A program made the translations under genes and the position numbers. From Oscheius sp. JU75 (taxonomy: Eukaryota > Nematoda > Chromadorea > Rhabditida > Rhabditidae): a stretch of 64,000 bases of DNA. The notes below the pieces were generated by a model. It was not told where the DNA came from. It saw nothing but the letters and a program-made list of their open reading frames with translations, and searched no databases. The stretch covers positions 4,588,001-4,652,000 of the forward strand of contig JASJZC010000007.1 of assembly GCA_037178855.1 (NCBI GenBank), in the 5' to 3' direction. Of the stretch, positions 11,012 through 22,314 are shown piece after piece (the first letter of the stretch is position 1; each line of letters opens with the position of its first letter).

Positions 11012-14000
11012 ATGACAGTTTCCTCTGCTTCTGAACTATCTGACGGAGACCAACTGACCGAACGAGAGACTTGTCCATCTGAGGGAGAGGGTCTTCGTCG
11101 TAGTACGAGAAGAAAGAAAGTCCTCACGCACACCAAGAGCAGGCAACCTAGGCATGTCGCTCCCGACACAGAAGACGAGGAGTAAGTCTCTTATTTGTTC
11201 AACCTATCGTTCAAAACTTTAGTGATGTGGAAATCGAGAAGGAAAAGAGGCAGAAGCTCCAAAAACGTTTAGAGAAGAAGAAAGCTCTGAAGCGTAAAAA
11301 CGATGCCACCAAAAACAACGATGAGGGTGGAAATCAGACCAAACAGGGAGAAAACAACAGGTAGTGAAACCCCTGTGTGCTTAATCGCGAAATGTTGCAG
11401 CCAGAGAAGCAGCCCATACGCTACAAGACCGAAGCGTGCTAAAAGAACAATGGATGACGATGAGCCTGTAGATATCAAGCCGGATGTGGAAGAGCTCAAC
11501 AGAATCCGCAATGGTCTAAGTTTAAGCAACACAGCACGTGGAAGTAGAGGTTTGAGAAGATCTGCCCCTGCCGCGTAAGTTTCTATTTGCAAGTTTACAA
11601 TACTGTTTAGGCTGCCTAAAAAGATTGTCAAAACTAGGAAGCCATTGTATGTGCCCGTTGTTGATTTCACCAATGACAGGTAAGTAGTAGTACTTATACT
11701 TTAAGAATGTTATCTGTAGCGAAATTCGCTGCACAGCTAGAGTTCTGCGCAGCCGTCAAATTCCTATCGCTACGAGCGACAGCGGTTCTGACAGTGACGA
11801 AGACAACACAGGCTATGAAACGTATGAAATGTTTCTTGTTAAGAAATTATGTTTGTTTAGCGCTCCAGAATACATCACAAATATAGAAAACGTGGCCAGA
11901 ACTAGCAAAGCACGATTCTGTCTTGCAGAGAAGAAACGCCGAAGAAAGTGGGTTTTTGAAGAGATGTTGCAATCATTATTATTTTCAGGATCTACCAAGA
12001 GAAGGCCTTACGCGTGAAGCTGGAGAAAAGAAGGGAGCGTCTCGAAGCAGCAACAAACAGTGAGGGCGAGAGTTCCGAGGAGGAGAAGAAGTCTGTTCCA
12101 TCAAAAGTTGAAACCAGAGCTACTAGATCAACACATGCCCTAGAGGATGGATACCAGAGGCATTTCCAAATTATTTTGTAAAAAAAAAACAAATTTAGTG
12201 CGCCTGAAATGAGATCTACGAGAACCAGGAGCTCATTCAAGAAACCTAATTTTCTTCAAATCAACAGCAAGTCTGGCAGGTATGCTTTATCAGTCAATAC
12301 CAAAAAAAATGATATAATTGTAGCCCGAAAAAAAGCAAGGAACAATCTGTCAAGCAGAGTCAATCGAAAGACGAAAGCGGCAGCACTATGAACGCGTGAG
12401 TAGTTTGATTAATTCAAATAAACCGGCCATTCTGCAGCGTTCCCAAGGAAACGTTGACAGTGGCGGAGAAGCCTGTTCTTGCCACCAAGCTATCGTCTAT
12501 TTCAAGCAGTGCCAAAGAGAACAAGGTCCAAAAAAGAGTCAAATTCGTGGATGTCTGGGAGCAGAGGTAGGACAGACAAAGTATAATAGCCACGCGTTTT
12601 AGAGAGATCGAGCCAATGAAACTTCAACCCTTAGATGACATTCCACGCACACTCGAAAGAATGACTCCTTGTACCGAAGTCTCAACATCAAATGGTACTA
12701 CCAGACGCAGTTCGAAGGAGACGACGGAAGTTCAGAAAAGGTTTAGAGTGGGAGGAATTAGTTTGAATGTCAACTCAGGATTAGTCCCATTCAAACGAGG
12801 GAGGCGAAGAAACTTAACACTATGATGAATGAAGAAAACACTTATCAGATGAGTACTAGTGACGCGATGAAGGCCAGCACAGCAAAATCAGTTCCGGATC
12901 CAACAGCTGCACAAACGAAAACTACAGATCCACTGCTCAGAAAGAAGAGAAGCGAACTAGAAAACCTCATCATTTTCCCGGTTGTCCCCGAAAGGTAGGA
13001 CATTAGGATTTGCCCAGTTAATCTGAACTTTAGTCAGCTGACTCCCGATTCTCTTCCGCCTTTGAAAGATGACGCAAGCGGTCAAAAGTCTCCCTTCAAG
13101 ATTGATTCTGTTCTGAAATCGCCAGAGAAAGAGTGAGTACTGAAAAAAAACAATTCCGTTCCAGTGACAAAATGACCCACACTCGCAGCTTATCGAAACG
13201 GAATTGATTTGAAGGGTTCGTTATGACCTACAAATGTTGCGGTGCGCTGTCCCTCACAGAAAGCTTTAATTGTGGAATAAGAATTTTTTTTAGAATCCCT
13301 CGTATGTCTACTCGCAGCTCGAACAGAGTCCCTGCTGTAGAAGGAAATGGTGGCAATGAAATTCAGAGGTGGGGACTTCCAAGTGTAATGGCAACTGATA
13401 GGCGAAAACCCATAACCTAGTCATTTTTTACAGTCCTCCTGGTTCACCTGCACCTAAGCGAGCAAAGCTGGCAACGCCAACAAATGAGGAAGTGAAGAAT
13501 GGTACTCCTCCGGAAACGTAAGCACCATACAAGAAGAGCAAATCATTTTATCGTGTTCAGAGAAAATTTTCCTAGAACCCTTCGTCCTCGACCAGTAAAG
13601 GAAATTATGGAGCCAAAGAGAAAACAGGTCGCTCCAAAGAAAGTCAAACAAGACATGTCGAATCTTAATGGTCCAGGAAAGTCAATGAGCAATCTAGTTG
13701 ATCGATCCTTGGCCAAGTGTTCCACTCCGTCGGACTATATTAATATCTTCGAAAGCAATGTCAAGCTTTACCATCACATGGCCAACCGAAAATCTCTCAT
13801 ATTCCTTCAAAAAAATCTCTTCTACAGGAATGGAAACGTCCCGATAAAAGTGATTTTCTACTCGTTACGGTTAACACGCCCCATTTAGATTATCCAGGAC
13901 TATCAAATTGGACTAGAAGCTCCACCATTGGTGTTCAACCGAAATCGAGCTCAAAAGAAAAATACTCAACCTATGACGGAAAGACGGAAGCAGGACGTGT

Positions 14001-17000
14001 TTGCTACGAAAAGCAAACGTCTTGGAACGATGATGGCCATCTTGATCAGTCAGAAGGAAAAAAGGGCTCCGGTTAGTTCGCTTCACAATATTGCCAATAG
14101 TTTGATTCAGCAACAAGTGAAACTTGGAATCAGTCTATGTAACAAGTTCTCTCTCGGAGAGCTAGCTGCTGGCAAGACTGCTTCAAATCCCCGTGCCTAC
14201 TTTCTGCGTCTGATCGAAGACAAGAATGCCCGAATGATTCTTTATAACGTAAGTTTCCGTACAACCACACCCCATTCAAATGTTATAGCCTTCGGAGGAC
14301 GTTCCAAAAGAGCCTGAACCGCCAGTCGAGAAGACGAGTGTGCTGCTCACTCCAAGCGATTCTCGCGAATCCAGTATCAAATCTGTACATCTCGTCGACA
14401 GCATAGTATTCACGTGAAGGATATTTCAAGCAGTTTATCGATCGTTTTTAGGAGCTGCCGCCATCAGACGATTCCGGGAAAGCGAGTTGCTTGGACAACT
14501 GTCTACGTAGCTTATGAGAATAGAGGCGTAATTTCTAAGCCGGTAACTTTTGCTTACTAACAGAATCTGAATTCAATTATAGCACATTGTTTCTGGTGCC
14601 TTCTTTCCTATGTGGGTCAACGGAAGGAATCGTACTACAATTGAATTGGTGAAAATTCAGCCAAGCACAAATTACGACAAGTTGTATCTAATGGTCGAGG
14701 TCGAGATGACCAAGAACCTGGACTCACAGAAAGTCGAAGGAGGTGAGTCGGGAAGGCAGAAACTGAAGTGAACTAGCTGATAACCTTTAAGATTGCGTGA
14801 GAACACTTGTAGCCAATTACTGCAAATGTAAACATGGTTTGAATCCCAAAAGATGTTTTCAGGCCACAGTCTCCGTGCAAGAAGACTGTTCCAAGAAGCG
14901 GCACAACCACCGAAAAAGCAGAAACTGAGCAGGGATTTCCCGACCTACGACAGAAAGAAGATTGAACTCACTTACTATGGAGCTGTCTTGTACAACGAAG
15001 TCAAAAAAGGATATAATCTGGGAGCGGTGGATATCGAAATAATGTTAGTTTTCTGCCTCTTTGTATTAATACTCTCTATTTAGCCCAGAAAATTTGATCA
15101 GAACAAGAAGGGAGAAGCCAGGGTTTGTAGAGGAATTGCTCAATGAGCTCAAGGTCAGTTTTATTGTCCTAAGAAGATGAACTGAGCTTTTCCAGAAAAA
15201 CGCCACAAATCCCTTCCTCACCACGGAAACACGGCGTCTTGATCCTCATGACCTCTCTTCTTCTGAAGAGGAAAGCGATGAAAATACTGAGAAAGAAGAC
15301 GATGGAAAGAAATTAGAAGAGCAAAGAAAAAGAGAGGAGAAAGAGAAAGAGAACAGCCAACAGACAAGACGTCCTCCTCCTAAGCCGAGACATAATATTT
15401 CCGGAAAGACGAAGAAATGCAACTTCACGCGTAACTTTTTCGATTCCTACACTGGCAAATTCAAATGGAACAAGAAAGGAGAGTACATCAACACCCAGGA
15501 GATGTGCCGATTCCGTGAGTTCAATGAGGATTCCTATTAATAACGAAACTACTTCCAGTGTTCCAAGATCAGAAAATTTTGAACAACGACAACAAAATGA
15601 AAAAGATCAACAGTTGGTTGCCACTAAAGTTCCCGAAGAAGGTCAGCTATCGGCTTCTCTGCTGCACGGAGCCTGAATTGGACGAAGATGAAAACCAGCT
15701 GGTACATAAATATTTGCAATATAAACTAACTTATTTTTCAGAAAATGAAGAAACTGTCTTTTTTAAAATACAAGAAGCCTAGTTGGATAATCTCTGACAA
15801 GAAGGATCAACCAAGAAGTTGTATTTTCTGCAAGAGGAAGTTCAACTCTCTGTACTTCTTGATGCTCCACTACAACACTTCCTATCCTCGTTTTGCCTTT
15901 GTCTTCTCATTTCGAGAAAGGGTAAATATAAGTACGTGGCATAATCTAAAATTTGATCTCAGGATATCAACACCATCGGTGACAAAGGTGAAGTGCAAGA
16001 AGTCTTCATCGACATAATGCTGGATCCCAACCACGTCGAGCTTAACGAAATTATTCCGACAAAAATTCATAAACCAATCAGACGTCCTATCACTCCGCCG
16101 AAATGGCTCGTCACAAAGTATGCCAGGTGTACCTCCATAATTTCCCACTTTTCAGGAAAGCCTCTCTAGCTCTCCGCCAAACTATGAGAATGGACAACAC
16201 AATCTTCACACGCTTCCTTAACGTTCCTGAGGTTGTGGATGAGACCAGAAAATTCATCTCTCGTTTCGTGGATATCAACAATGGCCAGCCTCTTACAATT
16301 TGCTCCAAAGTCAACTACGATCCTAAGCTAGTCCCTCAACCAGCTTGGGAGATGCTCTCCGATAGCTTAGTCCGGGTACGAGTTTACGTTTTTAATAGTC
16401 AAGAGTCTTTCAGATTATTCAAGACTACATCGACATTGATCTAAACACAAAGAATTTTATGTGCACCTGGAATCATCTAATGATGAGCATTGGTCGATAC
16501 AATCAAACTCTTTTGGGTGCCTATCTGCAACATGTAAGTAGCAAAAAACATTCTTATCAGTAACCTTATTCAGAAACTTTTCGTGGAAGTCTTCTGGTAC
16601 GTACTCAAAACGGAAGAAGATTTCAAAATGTGTTTCTGTACTCAAATTATGGAATACGCCGATACTGGTGTTCTTTCAGCGGAGGAGGTCTATGATCTGT
16701 GGATGAGGTAACTCCACCATTTCTTACTGTATAGAGTTTGATTCAGAATTTTCGAAGAAAACTACAATCCATTGAAGGACCCGTTTAGCAGCATCTACGG
16801 GGGAATCATGGACCACTGTTTTATGAAATACCGAGCTATGAAAAGAGGTAGGACCGACTTTTGTTACTTTTAACATTAACCTTAGCTGCTAAAAGGGGAA
16901 AGCTTCTCAATCCTCTCTTCTATCCTTTCTACGCACGTCAACATCCCAAACGTCTCACTCAAGAGAAGAAGGATGAAATTGTGAAGTATGTCTTCTGGAA

Positions 17001-17191
17001 GACCAAAGCTATTCCCAGAGCAGATCATCGCCGTGTTTTTTTTGTCGATCCTGTCAAAGTGAGGAATTTGAATAGTTGTTACGATATAATTCCAGAAACT
17101 TACTTCTGCTGTAAACGACGAAACACGGCTTAGGAAGTTTTTCCTGGAGATTCAGCATGTCGCCAAATCGAACGGAGAATTCACCTATTAG
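11012..17191 (+). CDS. suz12: SUZ12-like subunit of Polycomb repressive complex 2, with long N-terminal extension
   Basis: About 25 exons read through in one frame and encode very roughly 1,600 residues, against about 740 in human SUZ12. The first roughly 700 residues (11012 to about 13700) are charged, disordered and rich in Arg/Ser motifs such as LRRSTRRKK and MRSTRTRSS. From 13737 the SUZ12 core begins with YINIFESNVKLYHHMANRKS, parallel to the human FEKPTQIYRFLRTRN segment. A C2-type finger, CIFCKRKFNSLYFLMLH, lies at 15820-15870 and is followed by PRFAF. The VEFS box at about 16317-16700 includes KNFMCTWNHLMMSIGRYNQT. The stop is TAG at 17189. SUZ12 scaffolds EZH2 and EED and supports H3K27 methylation. 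An apparent stop near 12825 is removed by an intron starting in AAAAG|GTTTAG. A start at ATG 10804, using exons at 10804-10839 and about 10880-10980, is an alternative. C. elegans has only the highly diverged MES-3. Confidence 0.82.
15820..15885 (+). other. suz12: Degenerate zinc finger of the SUZ12-like protein
   Basis: In human SUZ12 the finger has two Cys and two His ligands, spaced C-x2-C-x12-H-x4-H. Here the two Cys (codons 15820-15822 and 15829-15831) and the first His (15868-15870) align, but the last ligand position holds Tyr (15883-15885), followed by the conserved Pro/Ser-Arg-Phe. The finger may bind zinc weakly or be only a structural remnant. Confidence 0.7.
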
Positions 17192-17544
17192 ATTAGAAAC
17201 CAGATTCAATTACTCAAATGTTACCCCTTTATAGGAACAGATCTCTTGTTATTCTCTACTTTCTAAGTACAAATATCTTCCGAAACTACCTTTCCGGCTT
17301 TACAGGTGTCTAGTTTGAAATGCCCCCGTTTTCTTTCACGAATGTGCAAATATCCACCTCAAAAGAAAAATCTTTCCTCATTGCATCTCAACACCTTGTT
17401 ATCTCCTATCTTTTTCAATAAACCTGTTGACAAATACATTTTTTAGTAATCTTTTCATTTCCCAAAGAAACAAGCAACAGAACATGATACATGTCAGCAT
17501 AATAATAGTAACCGTAGGAGTGAATCTGTGCAACAATTTGGTCT
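17192..17544. other. 3' UTR of SUZ12 and tail-to-tail spacer
   Basis: Contains AATAAA at 17417-17422, about 226 nt after the SUZ12 stop. No coding signal apart from the flanking genes. Confidence 0.55.
17417..17422 (+). terminator. Polyadenylation signal AATAAA of SUZ12
   Basis: The first canonical hexamer downstream of the SUZ12 stop codon. Confidence 0.6.
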
Positions 17545-18046
17545 TTACAACATGATAATACTGTCTGCTGGTCGTAGTTTTGTAGAGGAATAGTTGCGTT
17601 CCTTTACTCTCGGCAAGTGACGATTAGAGGAAGCACTAAATAATGGTCGCTTGGAGGCGTTTAAAGTTACCTGGCACTTAAAATCGAGATTTCAGAGTAA
17701 CTAGGAGGTAGATCATTCGGAAGGAAATGTTTGTTTTGAAACGACATTGAGAAGCTGGGAGGCGGAGTCCTCTGCATGTGGTAACATGTCAATTTGTTCA
17801 GTCCTCTGAAAAAGATAAGACATTAATCTGTCTTGTAACAATTCAGTTCAACTTATCCCCCGAGCAAGTAACCAACCGTTCCGTATCCGTTGAGGCGATG
17901 CTTTCATATTCTTTGAAGTCGACACTTGAGTTGCGTCGCCAACAGGCAATAAACCCCAAAATGGCAAACAGAACAGCTGGCGTGATGAAGCCAACCAATA
18001 AATAATACATGATCTGCAATCGGCTTGATACAGTGGTATGGCTCAA
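17545..18046 (-). CDS. Small single-pass membrane protein with PPPSF/PPSY tail, function unknown
   Basis: Three exons join in frame. The first holds a membrane helix (YYLLVGFITPAVLFAILGFI) followed by CWRRNSSVDFKEYESIAS. The second, after a 3' acceptor ending TTTTTCAG, carries MQRTPPPSFSMSFQNKHF and LPPSYSEISIL. The third ends in KLRPADSIIML and a stop at 17545. The layout of a short outer part, one helix, basic stop-transfer residues and a Pro-rich tail with a PPxY-like motif suggests a type I or III plasma-membrane adaptor that could bind WW-domain proteins. The start is uncertain: ATG at about 18012 directly follows TTGCAG, but the frame stays open upstream and a signal-peptide exon may be missing. 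I do not recognise an orthologue. Confidence 0.6.
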
Positions 18047-19209
18047 TACGAGTAAGACTTTGACGATACAAACAGAGTCGAGGAATACGAGTAACTTGTC
18101 TTCAACCTTATTGAGTAAGTGAGAGCAGGCGTGTGCATTTGTTTAAATACCAATTCCAGAGGAGTTTAAGCATGTGGACCTCTAGCACATAAAAAAGGGA
18201 AAGTGTAGAAGAGAGTTCGAGTCGGCTCGGGAAAAAACGGACACCTAAGCGGATAAGCAGAAAGGGAATCCTCAGCAGCTTCCATGGTAGAGGAGCATCG
18301 AGTGGGCGATTCTCAAGCGGTCTTTGGCGCGAGAAGAGCGTGAGAGTACTGCAGGAAATGAAAATATGCATCTTGCACTCTGGGAACATTAATTGGTAGT
18401 TGAGTCAAACAAAGATCCGTCAAGACTCGATATTCTTTCAGAAAAAAGGCAATTTCCGTTTACGCTGATATGTAAGATGGGTGAAATAAGGTGAGAACAA
18501 AAGTTTGGTCAATGCTAGAAAAGCTTGTTTGCGCAGCAATAAAGCCAATTTGCAAGTTGGCTTGGAGACTTGAAAACAGAGACGATCAGTCATACTTTAC
18601 TAATATGGGCAGAAAACGAGGGAGAGGGCACACCCCCAGAGCAAGAATAGCATTCGCAGTCACATGTTCCCACTCTTGAAAATCCGCTGGAAACGTGCAA
18701 AACTGTGCTTTGGGATTTGTGAGAAGATTATCATGCTCTCAGCAGAAAATCACGAAGAACGAACAGCCGAGAGGCATATTCTCTGAACGAAACCGAAACA
18801 AGGAAGTTGGTGTTAAATGAAAGTGCGGCAGGTGTAGACATCCGTTCGCTGATTCAATTTTCTTCCGCGATATGCGGGTGCTAAAAAGATAGGAAGGTTT
18901 AGCCACATCTTTTTCCAAAACCGTGTAATTCTAAATTTCATGCTCTCTACAAGTAAAATAACAGAAGTGTTTTACGTAATAGCGCTATTATGTCTCAATG
19001 TGGAACAACTTCCAGCTGACAATCAAAATGTCAAAAGAATCTTGGAAGTTTATGTGACCCCGAGGCCCCTATAAGGAACAAGGCATGCATGAATTAAACT
19101 AGCTCTCTTTTAAACGACTAAGAGCTCATTCATAACATTTATCAGTCTCTATAAGGCAAATTATCACAACCGTGTAAATCACAAAAGTACTATTGAGAAA
19201 ACATTCCGT
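18047..19209. other. Intergenic stretch before aco-1 3' end
   Basis: Should hold the promoter of the small membrane protein gene and the aco-1 3' UTR. Open frames at 18108-18389 (-) and 18491-18679 (+) resemble nothing recognisable and have no splice support. Confidence 0.4.
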
Positions 19210-22200
19210 TTACTTTTGGATGAGCGACCTGATCATGTATTGCAGGATGCCACCGTGACGATAGTAGGTGAGCTCGACTTCCGTATCGAACCGACAGATA
19301 ACCTCGAAGTTGGCTCCAGAAGAAACCTTGACAATGAGAAGCTGACCAGGTTTCAAGTTGGCTGGAACCTCGATGCTAAAATGCACATCCTTTTTTGTTG
19401 TTGTTGAAAAGATGACATACCTGAACTGTTCCTTTCCAGTGAGTCCAAGGGACTCCGTGCTCTCTCCAGCCTTGTACTGTAGAGGGACAATTCCCATACC
19501 GATAAGGTTACTGCGATGAATACGCTCGAATGACTCAGCAATTACAGCCTTCACTCCCTGGAGGAAAGGTCCCTTGGCAGCCCAATCACGAGAAGAACCG
19601 CAACCATATTCCTTTCCGGCAAGAATGATGACAGGTTTGTTCTCCTGTTGATATTTCTCAGCAGCGTCATAGATGTCGAGTTCTTGTCCAGAAGGAATGT
19701 GGAGAGTCTGGGGTCCGACTTTAGAGGCAAGTTTGTTCACGAGACGAATGTTGGCAAAGGTTCCACGAGCCATGACTTCGTCATTTCCACGACGAGCTCC
19801 GTAGGTGTTGAAATCTCTAGGAGAGAGGCCACGTCCAGCCAAAAACCGGGCAGCTGGAGACACCTTGGAAATGGAGCCAGCAGGAGAGATGTGGTCAGTT
19901 GTGACAGAGTCCCCGAGGTTGAGCAGACAATAAGCGTTTTCGATGTTGGACTGGCTGGGAAGATCTTTAGTCTTAAGCAAAAGTTACTACTGAACGCGTT
20001 TCAGATCGAACCATATTCTCGAAGAATGGAACCTTCTTGATGTAGGTGCTCTCCTTATCCCAGGGGTACAGCTTGACGGGAGGGCACTCCAAATGTTGCC
20101 ATTGTTCGGATCCAAGCTCGATGTTGGCGTAGACCTAAACTATTGCAATGAATAAAGACTTAAATGCACAAACCTCCTTGAAGAACTGCGGCTTGACAAA
20201 CTCTTCTTCGAATCTGGCAACCTCGTCACGAGTAGGCCAAATATCTCTAAGGTAAACGTCTTTTCCGTCAGGCGTCTGAGCAATGACTCCGTTGATATCC
20301 TTGTTAACGTTTCCAATGATGGAATAAGCAACAGCAAGAGGAGGAGAAGCCAGGTAGTTGGCGCGGACCAGAGGATGTATTCTTCCTTCGAAGTTACGGT
20401 TTCCAGAAAGAACTCCAGAGACGACAAGATTGTTCTCCTCAATGGCCTTGGTAACTTCATCATCGAGAGGTCCAGAGTTTCCGATGCACGTCATGCAGCC
20501 ATAACCGGCAATATGGAATCCAAGCTTCTGAAGATACGGCAAAAGACCGGAAGCTTCGAGATACTTGGTGACGACTCCAGATCCAGGGGAGAGGGACGTC
20601 TTCACGTATGGTTGTACATCAAGTCCGAGCTCAACAGCCTTCTTAGCAACAAGACCGGCGGCGAGCATGACACTGGGGTTACTAGTATTGGTACAGGATG
20701 TGATGGCAGCAATGACAACTGATCCATGGCTCAAATCGGCTGTACGTCCGTGGTTGGTGATGGATACAGTCTTGGCAGCTTCTTCGGACTTGAGTCCGAA
20801 TCCTTTAAAGGAAACTTTAGCAGTGAGCCCATCGGTGAAATCGGAGTGAAGAGTCTTGAGGTCGACACGATCATGAGGTCTCTTCGGTCCGGAGACCGAT
20901 GGGAGAACGGTAGACAGATCGAGCTTTAGAAGAGTCGTATAATGAGGGCGGAAGTTGGGATCAGTGAAGTCGACAAACAAGTTGTTGGCACGAAGGTACT
21001 GCTCAACGCGCTGACAGTAGGACTCATCACGTCCGGTTTGAGCTAAGTAGCTAAACAGAAAGAGTCTGATATGGTTTGCGCATTCACTTACTCAACAGTT
21101 CTCTTGTCTACTGGGAAGAATCCGACAGTTGCTCCATATTCGGGGCACATGTTGGCAATGGTTGCACGATCAGCAATAGAGAGCGAAGCTACTCCTTCTC
21201 CGAAGAACTCGACAAACTTTCCAACCACACCGAGATCGCGAAGGTTCTGAAGAGAAGCCACATGGAGTGGCACAAAAAACTCATACCTTAGTGATGGTGA
21301 GAACAAGATCAGTGCTGGTTACTACATCTCCCATTCTTCCGACCAATTCGTATCCGACAACCTCAGGAATGACCATGGAGATGGGCTGCCCGAGCATTAC
21401 AGCTTCAGCCTCAATTCCTCCAACACCCCAGCCGAGGACTCCCGATCCGTCAATCATGGTAGTGTGAGAATCAGTTCCAACAACCGAGTCGGGGTAGAGG
21501 ACACCATCTTTATCAGCAAAGACAGTGCGAGACAGGTACTCCAAGTTGACTTGGTGAACGATTCCAGAGCCAGGAGGTACAATAAGGAGATTGTCAAAGG
21601 CCTTGGATCCCCACTGAAGAGTGATGATTGATTAGGGATCAGTCATTTCTTGTAGAAAGTCAGACCACGTGAAGCTTATCTCTTTTTGCGATAAGCTTGA
21701 AAGAAAGAGGAAATAAAGAATGCTGTACCTTGAGAAAGTTGAAACGTTCCTTGTTTCTTTCGAACTCGATCGACTGATTCTTGTTGAGAGCGTCCAAGCT
21801 ATCATTCAGAAAGTTAAGAAATCAACCGATATACTCACTTTCCGTAGTGGTCCACCTGAACGGAGTGATCAATAACCAGGTCAACCGGACAGACAGGGTT
21901 GATCTTTGCGGGGTCAGCTCCTAGCGATTGGACAGCATCACGCATGGCAGCGAGGTCAACCACGGCAGGAACTCCACTGAAAATTTTCCTTTTTGAAACA
22001 AATAACGATTCCTTACGTGAAATCCTGAAGAATAACACGAGCGGGCTTGAATGGGATCTCCGCTTGTTCATGTTGACTCTTTTCCCAGTTGAGGATGGTC
22101 TGAACATCAGCTTGCTTCACATGGAACTCGTCACAGTGTCGGACAGCAGCCTCCAGAAGATAACGGATAGAAATAGGAAGACTGTCTACATATATATTGT

Positions 22201-22314
22201 AAAACAAACTTAAATAGACCAACCGTAACGAGAGTCTTTCAATCCTTTGAGGTCGTAGTACTTGTAGTTGTTGCCATTGATGGGTAGATCCTTGAGAAGC
22301 GATTGATAGGCCAT
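19210..22314 (-). CDS. aco-1: Cytosolic aconitase / iron-regulatory-protein-1 homologue
   Basis: About nine exons cover a protein of normal IRP1/aconitase length (about 890 residues). The start at 22314 opens [20 protein letters not shown]. Visible signatures include the [15 protein letters not shown] loop, the Fe-S ligands in [13 protein letters not shown] and [14 protein letters not shown] (three cysteines), and [12 protein letters not shown]. Domain 4 has [16 protein letters not shown], the swivel motif [19 protein letters not shown] and the Arg loop [17 protein letters not shown]. The enzyme interconverts citrate and isocitrate in the cytosol. In C. elegans the protein is iron-regulated as an enzyme, without clear RNA-element binding. 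No frame breaks. It sits next to gcy-9, the order I recall for C. elegans ZK455. Confidence 0.97.

Noticed and set aside
12616-12830. Apparent end of a separate gene at the stop near 12825
   Set aside because: A good donor (AAAAG|GTTTAG) and acceptor (CTCAG|GATTAG) remove a short intron and shift the frame into the following exon, so the reading continues into the SUZ12 core.
19216-20040. Long plus-strand frames opposite aco-1
   Set aside because: Shadows of the aconitase coding strand; the minus-strand translation has uninterrupted catalytic motifs.
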